The notes beneath the pieces were generated by a model. It was not told the origin of the DNA. It saw only the letters and a program-made list of their open reading frames with translations, and did not search any database. From NCBI GenBank assembly GCA_028066055.1, contig JALCBY010000032.1, positions 1 to 37,978 of the forward strand: a stretch of DNA of 37,978 nt, in the 5' to 3' direction. Source of the stretch: Hyphomicrobiaceae bacterium (lineage in GTDB: Bacteria > Pseudomonadota > Alphaproteobacteria > Rhizobiales > Methyloligellaceae). Below, piece after piece: positions 31,732-37,978 of the stretch. Positions within the stretch are counted from its first letter, which is position 1, and every line of letters starts with the position of its first letter. A program made the position numbers and the translations under genes.

Positions 31732-32346
31732 TTGGTCAATCTCATAAATTTCATTGATCAGATCACGTCATGGGTCGGCAAGGCCTTCTCCTGGTGCATC
31801 ATGATCATGACGTTCGGCATGGCGTACGAAGTGTTCGTGCGTTATCTGCTGCGTGACCCGACGTCGTGGGCCTTCGACTTCAGCTATATGATGTACGGCA
31901 CCTTGTTCATGATGGCCGGGGCCTACACCCTGTCGAGGGACGGCCACGTTCGGGGCGACGTCCTGTACCGTTTGTGGAAACCGCGCACCCAGGCGCGCGT
32001 CGAATTCGTTCTTTATTTCATTTTCTATTTTCCCGGCATCCTGGCGCTCGTTTTCGCCGGTTGGGACTATGCTGGCGAATCCTGGTTCTACAAGGAAGTC
32101 AGCGTGATGAGCCCGGCCAATGTGCCGATCTTCCAGTTCAAGATGATCATTCCGGTGGCAGGTGCGCTCTGTTTCATCCAGGGCATCGCGCAGGTGTGCC
32201 GATGCATCATCTGCATGCGGACCGGCGAATGGCCGGCGCATCTGGAAGACGTTGAGGAAATGGAGACCATGCTGCTCCATCAGGCTGAAGACGAAGCCGT
32301 CACGGAAGAAGAGCTCGGCCTGACGGACGGGAGGAAAGGCAAATGA
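31732..32346 (+). CDS. TRAP transporter small permease (DctQ type)
   Basis: The 204-residue protein has four membrane helices (about residues 18-38, 56-76, 90-115 and 140-160) with the DctQ-like blocks MAYEVFVRYLLRDPTSWAFD and MMAGAYTLSRDGHVRGDV. The acidic C-terminus (DVEEMETMLLHQAEDEAVTEEE) is longer than in many DctQ proteins. No ATG starts the frame: TTG 31732 after GGGGGG is the best choice, with TTG 31720 an alternative, so the protein probably uses a non-ATG start. It overlaps dctM by four bases (ATGA). Confidence 0.87.
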   Translation: MVNLINFIDQITSWVGKAFSWCIMIMTFGMAYEVFVRYLLRDPTSWAFDFSYMMYGTLFMMAGAYTLSRDGHVRGDVLYRLWKPRTQARVEFVLYFIFYFPGILALVFAGWDYAGESWFYKEVSVMSPANVPIFQFKMIIPVAGALCFIQGIAQVCRCIICMRTGEWPAHLEDVEEMETMLLHQAEDEAVTEEELGLTDGRKGK

Positions 32347-34424
32347 CCGATCCTCAAATTGCCGTCTTCATGCTCGGCATCTTCATTCTGACGATCCTCC
32401 TCGGCTTCCCGATCTGTTTCACTCTCGTCGCCATGGGCGTGGCTTTCGGTTACTATGCCTACTGGGACCCTGAGCGCATGGGGCTCCTCAAGGCCAACGG
32501 TTTTTTTGAACATGTCGACGCCCTTTTGAACAATCGGATATTCGACCTCCTGGTCAACCAGACCTATTCGGTCATGGCGAATGATGTTCTGACCGCGGTG
32601 CCGCTGTTCCTGTTCATGGGTTACATCGTCGAGCGCGCGAACATCGTCGACCGGCTGTTCCACACGCTTTACATCGCGACGCGGCGCATGCCGGGTTCCA
32701 TGGCGATTGCCGCACTGGCGACCTGCGCCATGTTCGCCACCGCGACCGGCATCATCGGTGCGGTCGTGACACTGATGGGTTTGCTGGCGTTTCCCGCCAT
32801 GCTGAAGGCCCGCTACGACACGAGCTTCGCATCCGGTGTGATTTGCGCGGGTGGCTGCCTCGGCATCCTGATTCCGCCGAGCATCATGCTGATCGTCTAT
32901 TCGGCGACATCGAACGTCTCGGTTGTGAAGCTCTATGCGGGCGCCATCTTCCCCGGCTTCATGCTCGCCGGCCTTTACATCGTCTATGTCATGGGCCGGG
33001 CGCTGCTGAACCCCGCGATCGCGCCCAAACCCCGTCCGGAAGATATCCCCGATGTGACGGGCAAAGAAGTCGCGGTCATGATGGCGACCTCCTTCTTCCC
33101 GCTGGCATTCCTCATTTTCTCGGTTCTCGGCGCTATTCTGATGGGGCTTGCAACGCCATCCGAGGCCGCTTCGATGGGCGCGCTCGGCGGCATGGTCCTC
33201 GCCATCAGCTACCGTCTCGGCGGCATGGCACAGGGCACGGTCAAGCCCGCATGGACCGACGCGCCGGAACATCCTTTCGAAGGCTGGCTGTTCTCGCTGG
33301 GGCAAGGCGGCATCGCCACCCTTGTCATTGCCGCGCTTTATATTGCCATCCATAAATCGTCTGAGGTGTTCTTCGGCTACAAACTTCCCGAAGAGCCGGG
33401 TTTCCTGATGCTTCCGGGCGTCGGGATTGGATTGGTAGCACTGTTTACCGTTCTCAGCCGCACCGCACCGGCGCTGCTTCGCGACATTCTCGGCTACGTG
33501 ATCATGATCTGCTGCTCCGGATTTGCTGCCGCGGTGGTCGCGCTTCTCTTTCTCATTGTGAAGGGCCTGATAAACGTCACCACCGGTCTCGGCATCCCAA
33601 GCATCGCCGAAACCGGCGTCGGTCCGGTCGTGTTCATTGCGTTGCTCGCCGGGATCGCCCTGTATTTTTGGAGGAATGCGGGCGCACAGGCATTTTCCGC
33701 ATGGCTCTGGCCCGAGGCCCGTTCACTCCAGCGCGCCTACGCTTTTGCCGGCAAGGGCGCTCTGATCGGCCTGATCGGCGGACTGATCTACACTCTGATG
33801 TTCACGGTGCTTGGCCTCAATGCCAAGTTCGCGGATCACGAGTTCAACCCGCTGGCGTTTGAAATCGGCCTGTTCCTTGGCCTCGTCGCCTATGCAGCCT
33901 GGAAAGTGAACGATCAGGAGCGTTTGCGGGAATCCATCTATCTGACGGTCCGCACATCAGCAATGGTCTGCTGGCTGTTCGTCGGCTCGTGGACGTTCGC
34001 CTCGGTCTTCTCCTATCTCGGTGGCGAAAAGCTGATCGAACACTTCGTGCTGTCGCTGGACCTGTCGCCGGTGATGTTCCTGATTCTGGCGCAATTCATC
34101 ATCTTCCTGCTCGGATGGCCGCTCGAATGGTCGGAGATCATCATCATCTTCGTCCCGATCTTCCTGCCCATGCTGCCGCATTTCGGGGTCGATCCCTTAT
34201 TCTTCGGAATTCTCGTGGCGCTGAATCTCCAGACATCGTTCCTGACGCCGCCCATGGCGATGGCGGCATACTATCTCAAGGGGGTGGCGCCCCCGCATGT
34301 TCAACTGATCGAGATCTTCAAGGGCGTTCTGCCATTCCTGTCGATGATCTTTCTGTCCATGGTGCTCCTGTACACCTTCCCGGGAATCGCACTCTGGTTG
34401 CCGGAAGCGATCTATGGACGCTAG
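32343..34424 (+). CDS. TRAP transporter large permease (DctM type), enlarged
   Basis: The 693-residue protein is well above the usual ~430 residues. Its N-terminal part (to about residue 290) has DctM motifs: GFPICFTLVAMGVAFGYYAY, VLTAVPLFLFMGYIVERANI, GVICAGGCLGILIPPSIML and MGLATPSEAASMGALG. The C-terminal part from about 520 has RTSAMVCWLFVGSWTFASVF, GWPLEWSEIIIIFVPIFLP and LQTSFLTPPMAMAAYYLKG. About 225 residues between them, with several extra hydrophobic helices, form an insertion. Large DctM forms occur in the FcbT3 group. It overlaps dctQ by ATGA; the amidase follows 19 bases after its stop. Confidence 0.93.
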   Translation: MTDPQIAVFMLGIFILTILLGFPICFTLVAMGVAFGYYAYWDPERMGLLKANGFFEHVDALLNNRIFDLLVNQTYSVMANDVLTAVPLFLFMGYIVERANIVDRLFHTLYIATRRMPGSMAIAALATCAMFATATGIIGAVVTLMGLLAFPAMLKARYDTSFASGVICAGGCLGILIPPSIMLIVYSATSNVSVVKLYAGAIFPGFMLAGLYIVYVMGRALLNPAIAPKPRPEDIPDVTGKEVAVMMATSFFPLAFLIFSVLGAILMGLATPSEAASMGALGGMVLAISYRLGGMAQGTVKPAWTDAPEHPFEGWLFSLGQGGIATLVIAALYIAIHKSSEVFFGYKLPEEPGFLMLPGVGIGLVALFTVLSRTAPALLRDILGYVIMICCSGFAAAVVALLFLIVKGLINVTTGLGIPSIAETGVGPVVFIALLAGIALYFWRNAGAQAFSAWLWPEARSLQRAYAFAGKGALIGLIGGLIYTLMFTVLGLNAKFADHEFNPLAFEIGLFLGLVAYAAWKVNDQERLRESIYLTVRTSAMVCWLFVGSWTFASVFSYLGGEKLIEHFVLSLDLSPVMFLILAQFIIFLLGWPLEWSEIIIIFVPIFLPMLPHFGVDPLFFGILVALNLQTSFLTPPMAMAAYYLKGVAPPHVQLIEIFKGVLPFLSMIFLSMVLLYTFPGIALWLPEAIYGR

Positions 34425-34443
34425 CCGTCCTGGAGCCTGCGCA

Positions 34444-35802
34444 ATGGAACCTGATCAGATACGCCAGTTGACCGAGCTGACCGCGGCAGACGCGGCGGTA
34501 CGGATTGCGAAAGGCGAAATCACGTCCGTCATGCTCGTGGAGGCGTGCCTTGCGCGCATTGCCGAGCGTGACGGAGAGGTGATGGCATGGGAACATCTGG
34601 ATCCCGCTTATGCCCTCGAACAGGCACGGGCGGCCGATGAACGTCGCGCGCACGACACCGCAACCGGCCCGCTCCACGGCGTGCCCGTTGGCATAAAGGA
34701 CATAATCGACACAAGCGACTACCCGACCGAGAACGGCACACCGGCCCATGCCGGACGGCAGCCGGGCGACGATGCGGCACTGGTGAGTGCGCTGCGGGAC
34801 GCAGGCGCGATCATTCTCGGCAAGACGGTGACGACCGAACTCGCGGTCTTTCATCCCAACAAGACGCGTCATCCCGTAAATCCGGAACATACGCCTGGCG
34901 GCTCATCAAGCGGTTCGGCCGCGGCGGTCGCCGACAACATGGTGCCGCTCGCCGTCGGAACCCAGACCAGCGGCTCGGTCATACGCCCCGCGTCCTTCTG
35001 CGGCGTGTATGGCTTAAAACCGACACATGGCATGATTTCCAGAACCGGTGTCCTCATGCAAGCGCCGCCACTCGACACCGTCGGTGTGTTCGGTCGCTCA
35101 ATTGAAGATGTCGGCCTCATTGCCGATTGTCTCACCGCCTACGATCCGCGCGACACATGGATGCGGCCGCGCAGCCGGACCCGGCTTCGCGAAGTGGCGC
35201 TTCAGGACCCGCCGGTCGATCCCGTGTTCGCATTCGTCAAATCGCCATCATGGAACGAGTTTGCGGAAGATGTCATGAAGGAGGCGTTTTCCGAGCTTGC
35301 CGAGGCGCTGGGCGAGCAATGTGACGAGGTGGATCTACCACCGGTTTTCAATGCCGGCATGACGATGCAGAAGCTCATCCAGGCGGCGGATATCACCAAG
35401 TTCTATGGGCCCATCCTGGCCAAGGCGCCCGATGCGATCAGCAAGGGATTGGCGGAACGTATTGTCGAAGGAAAGAACGTCAGCGCGGTCGACTACAACA
35501 CGGCGTTGGACGTTCGCGAAACGCTGTATGCGGGTCTTGAAGAGGTGTTTGAGCGTTACGACGCGATCATAACGCCGGCTTCCGCTGGCCCCGCGCCAAA
35601 GGGATTGGAGAGCACCGGCAATCCGGCCTTCAACGCAATGTGGACCTTTCTCGGCGTTCCGTGCGTGACCCTGCCGTTGCTCGAAGCGGACGGCATGCCG
35701 TTCGGTGTACAGCTTGTCGGTCCCCGCTTCGATGATGCGCGGCTGTTGCGGACCGCCAACTGGTTGACCCGCCACCTCACGGCGGCTGAAGATGACAACT
35801 GA
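34444..35802 (+). CDS. amidase signature family hydrolase
   Basis: The 452-residue protein has the Ser-cisSer-Lys triad of the amidase signature family: catalytic Lys85 in GIKDIID, cis-Ser155 in TPGGSSSGSAAAVA, and nucleophile Ser178 in TSGSVIRPAS. These enzymes hydrolyse amides or related bonds; the substrate is unknown. No signal peptide is visible, so it is cytoplasmic. The start at 34444 has GGAG 8 bases upstream and matches the family N-terminus; ATG 34414 overlapping dctM is also possible. Its position in the TRAP operon suggests it acts on the imported compound, as inference. It lacks GatB/GatC partners, so it is not a GatA. Confidence 0.92.
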   Translation: MEPDQIRQLTELTAADAAVRIAKGEITSVMLVEACLARIAERDGEVMAWEHLDPAYALEQARAADERRAHDTATGPLHGVPVGIKDIIDTSDYPTENGTPAHAGRQPGDDAALVSALRDAGAIILGKTVTTELAVFHPNKTRHPVNPEHTPGGSSSGSAAAVADNMVPLAVGTQTSGSVIRPASFCGVYGLKPTHGMISRTGVLMQAPPLDTVGVFGRSIEDVGLIADCLTAYDPRDTWMRPRSRTRLREVALQDPPVDPVFAFVKSPSWNEFAEDVMKEAFSELAEALGEQCDEVDLPPVFNAGMTMQKLIQAADITKFYGPILAKAPDAISKGLAERIVEGKNVSAVDYNTALDVRETLYAGLEEVFERYDAIITPASAGPAPKGLESTGNPAFNAMWTFLGVPCVTLPLLEADGMPFGVQLVGPRFDDARLLRTANWLTRHLTAAEDDN

Positions 35803-35822
35803 CAGAAAGCAAGGACAAGCCG

Positions 35823-36116
35823 ATGCTGGATAAAATCCTCGTTCTCATTTCCATGGTGGCGCTCGTCGTGTTTCTTGCCGTGGTCATCGGCTTTGTCGCC
35901 GAACCTGATCTGATTATCGTCACGACACTTATCGTCCTGCTGGCCATGCATGATTTCTGGATCTCGGTATTCAAGCCCGGAGCCGAGACATCGAAGGTGG
36001 AGGACCTACCGCTTGAAGCCCTGCCGACGGGCGTGTCGGGGAAGCCGTTACCCGGACAGACGGAAACCAAAGAAGCTTCGAAAAGCCGCAAGAAGCCGGC
36101 TCGCAAGAAGAAATAA
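35823..36116 (+). CDS. small two-helix membrane protein ending the TRAP-amidase operon
   Basis: The 97-residue protein has two hydrophobic helices (about residues 4-26 and 29-48, with an MHDFWIS segment closing the second). A long polar tail follows, ending in a very basic SRKKPARKKK stretch, so the C-terminus should be cytoplasmic. AAGGAC precedes the ATG; it starts 20 bases after the amidase stop. Function is unknown. The position in the operon suggests a role linked to transport or amidase activity, unproven. Confidence 0.75.
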   Translation: MLDKILVLISMVALVVFLAVVIGFVAEPDLIIVTTLIVLLAMHDFWISVFKPGAETSKVEDLPLEALPTGVSGKPLPGQTETKEASKSRKKPARKKK

Positions 36117-36134
36117 CCGCTACTGCGAACGTGA

Positions 36135-36572
36135 TCACGGAGCCCTAGGCTTGTGGATGACGTCCTGTGATCCTTTCGCACCCATAAAGACCACCAGGAT
36201 CCGAACCGGTACCGCGCCCTCATTCATGCCATTGTGCAGCCAGTTCATGGCGTCGACAAACCCCTCGCCCGCCTTGTAGGTGCGTTTGCCTTTCTCCCCA
36301 TAATCCACGGTCACCTCACCCGACAGGATATAACCAAACGCCGGAACGCCGTGCTTGTGCCAGCCTGTTTCCTCGCCGGGCTTGAGCGTGACAATGAGTG
36401 ACTCGATGTCGACCGGCTCTCCTTTCGGATAATGGATGGTTTCGCCAATGGCGGTCTTGCTCCCGGAGAAGATTTTCTCGATGCGCTTGTAATCCTGATG
36501 CTCCGGGCCGCGGGCCATTGCCGGTCCTGCCAGCATCATTGCGGCGAGTATTGCAATCCAAAACAAGCGCAT
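36135..36572 (-). CDS. secreted cupin-domain protein
   Basis: The 145-residue protein has a signal peptide (MRLFWIAILAAMMLAGPAM, cleavage near MARGP). A single cupin domain follows with the metal-binding motif GWHKHGVPAFGYILSGEVTV (two His in HKH, plus later His in NWLHNG). Small periplasmic cupins bind metals or small ligands, but no specific role can be named. The start at 36572 is chosen for the signal peptide and GGAGGGA just upstream; an earlier ATG is possible. It converges with the small membrane protein gene. Confidence 0.85.
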   Translation of the reverse strand: MRLFWIAILAAMMLAGPAMARGPEHQDYKRIEKIFSGSKTAIGETIHYPKGEPVDIESLIVTLKPGEETGWHKHGVPAFGYILSGEVTVDYGEKGKRTYKAGEGFVDAMNWLHNGMNEGAVPVRILVVFMGAKGSQDVIHKPRAP

Positions 36573-36653
36573 GCATCCCTCCAGGTGTTCCAAGCCACGC
36601 GGCGGAAGGGTAACGCCAATCGCGGCAAAATGTCAGCGCTTGTGGAGCGTTGC

Positions 36654-37978
36654 TCAGCCGGCAGGCTTCTCGTGGACAGGGACGCGCAGTTGGGCCGTCT
36701 CGGGCTCAAGACAGATCTTGTCGGAACAGGCCTGAACGCGAAGTTCCAGCGTCACCGCCTTCTCGGGCGTTTTTGCGAGGCCCGCCTTGAGTTCGACCGT
36801 CCCGTCGAACAGCGCCAGCTCCTTGTCATGGAAGCCGAGTTTCTGCGTCTTGTGCGCGGGATAGACGATCTTCGCATCACCAGAGCTCTCCACGGAGAGC
36901 TTGGTCGGAATGAAGAAATCCTCCAGCGGCGTGTTGGAGTTGATGTGCCACCCATCCGCCAGCTTCACCTTGACCGACACCTCGCGCGTGGACGCGTTGT
37001 AGGCCGCGTTTACATCGACGACGCCCTTGGAGAGGAACTGGCGCGGTCCCGCACCGCCGCGCAGCAGTTCGTCCGCCGCGAGGAGTGCATAGGCATTTCC
37101 TTGAGGCGATTTCACCGCAATGCCCGAAACCGCCGCCAGCAGCGCTTCGCCATTGATCCGGTGATCCGGGTTCGCACTGCGTTGTGCGAGCTTGGCAAAG
37201 GCTTCAAGCGCGGCAGAGTTGCCCGAAGGTGTCCCCGCATCGCTGCGCGCCTTGGCCTTGCCGAACGTGTTGGCCGACGCGGTCATGAAATAATCGCCCG
37301 CCTCTTCGTCGCGGAACTGCTTCACCATTTCCGAAATCAGCGTCTCCGCCCGGGCGAGCCACGTCTTGTCACCGGTCAGATCGTGCAGCGCGATGAAGGC
37401 GAGCGCGCCGAAGGCATGATCTTCCTGCTGCCCGTCGAGCGCGGCCTTGCCCTCGAAATAGGCACGCTTCAGCCCGCCGTTGACATGCATTTTCTCCCAC
37501 ATGAAGGCCCCGGCCTTGAGCGCCGCGTCGCGATAGCGCGGTTCGTCCAGCTCGGCAGCGGCTTCCGCAAAGGCGACGATCATCATGCCGTTCCAGGCCG
37601 TGACCACTTTTTCATCCCGGATCGGCGCTTCCCGGCCCGCGCGCGCCTTCGTCAGCTTCGCACGAATGTCGTCCACGCGCGCATCGAACTCCGCCTGCTC
37701 CATGTTCAGCTCTTTGACGAGCTTTTCGGGCGTTTTGGCGAAATGGAGAACGGTCGCACCTCCCTCGAAGTTTCCCTTGAGTGTGACGCCGAAAACCTTT
37801 TCGGCGAACGCGGCATCGTCTTTCGAGAGCGCCTGCTCCAGCTGTTCGTTATTCCAGACGTAGAACGTCCCCTCTTCCTCGCCGCTGTCCGCGTCACGAG
37901 CGGAATAAAATCCGCCCTCGGGCGAGGTCATGTCGGCCAGCACATAGTCCAGCGTCCGGCGGGTTTCGGCGGCAAACC
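36654..37978 (-). CDS. YyaL/SSP411-type thioredoxin-domain protein with DsbD-like C-terminus (5' partial)
   Basis: The frame runs off the right edge, so only the C-terminal 441 codons are seen. The first visible part matches the SSP411/YyaL (DUF255) family: TLDYVLADMTSPEGGFYSA, EEGTFYVWNNEQLEQAL and TAWNGMMIVAFAEA, an alpha/alpha-barrel-like region. The last ~125 residues (from VVDVNAAYN) resemble the DsbD N-terminal immunoglobulin-like domain, with the Cys pair CSDKIC near 36714-36731 and the following PETAQLRVPV strand. The N-terminal thioredoxin-like domain typical of the family must lie beyond the window. The fusion suggests thiol-disulfide chemistry, possibly in the periplasm; check the missing N-terminus for a signal. 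Confidence 0.85.
   Translation of the reverse strand, partial: FAAETRRTLDYVLADMTSPEGGFYSARDADSGEEEGTFYVWNNEQLEQALSKDDAAFAEKVFGVTLKGNFEGGATVLHFAKTPEKLVKELNMEQAEFDARVDDIRAKLTKARAGREAPIRDEKVVTAWNGMMIVAFAEAAAELDEPRYRDAALKAGAFMWEKMHVNGGLKRAYFEGKAALDGQQEDHAFGALAFIALHDLTGDKTWLARAETLISEMVKQFRDEEAGDYFMTASANTFGKAKARSDAGTPSGNSAALEAFAKLAQRSANPDHRINGEALLAAVSGIAVKSPQGNAYALLAADELLRGGAGPRQFLSKGVVDVNAAYNASTREVSVKVKLADGWHINSNTPLEDFFIPTKLSVESSGDAKIVYPAHKTQKLGFHDKELALFDGTVELKAGLAKTPEKAVTLELRVQACSDKICLEPETAQLRVPVHEKPAG

Noticed and set aside
32280-33353. Minus-strand open frame opposite the start of dctM
   Set aside because: Its product is rich in His, Arg, Asp and Glu without a domain; the DctM frame has strong family motifs.
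34414-35802. GatA subunit of the tRNA amidotransferase
   Set aside because: No gatB or gatC neighbours are present, and the gene sits in a transporter operon, so a general amidase is the better call.

Overview
The window is an ordinary-looking chromosomal segment, roughly 60% G+C, of an alphaproteobacterium, most likely a member of the Hyphomicrobiales (Rhizobiales) or a close relative. This rests on gene families typical of that group: a single-chain indolepyruvate ferredoxin oxidoreductase, TRAP and TAXI uptake proteins, NnrU, a DUF1007/NicO metal-uptake pair, a protease-like protein without a catalytic triad, and several L,D-transpeptidases. No rRNA, tRNA, CRISPR array, insertion sequence or intact phage was seen. 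Species cannot be named from the sequence alone.

Layout. 1-7.1 kb holds envelope and stress genes: a small membrane protein and msrA, then mepA coupled to a DUF2237 gene, a DUF2799 lipoprotein, a catalytically dead HtrA-like protein, a YiiX-type papain-like hydrolase, nnrU and a small Tat-like protein. 7.1-12.6 kb is a mostly minus-strand run of small metabolic genes: a GlcG/HbpS protein coupled to an EamA transporter, an ABM-domain protein, an acetyltransferase, a DUF6064 membrane protein, an aldo/keto reductase, and a divergent second EamA transporter. 12.8-19.1 kb has a small secreted protein, hemH, tam, psiE, a small unknown gene, an AraC-type regulator, cysH and a 1-Cys peroxiredoxin.

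19.1-25.7 kb has a sodium:solute symporter and the 1160-residue indolepyruvate ferredoxin oxidoreductase (aromatic 2-keto-acid oxidation). Divergent from these is a membrane-anchored orphan TAXI protein with a cytoplasmic extension. 25.9-29.9 kb has a phosphoesterase-fold protein that lacks one of the two metal sites, convergent and overlapping with a nickel/cobalt uptake pair (NicO plus DUF1007), followed by two tandem L,D-transpeptidases. 29.9-30.5 kb is a 594-bp divergent regulatory region rich in inverted repeats. 30.5-36.1 kb is an apparent five-gene operon: TRAP binding protein, small permease, unusually large permease, amidase and a small membrane protein. The right edge has a periplasmic cupin and the C-terminal part of a YyaL/SSP411-type protein that ends in a DsbD-like domain.

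The items most worth following up are the two conserved-fold proteins with lost active-site residues (3642-4616 and 25930-26880), the TAXI protein with sensor-like topology, the enlarged TRAP permease, and the repeat-rich leader of the TRAP-amidase operon. All functional assignments come from motif reading; no database search was run.
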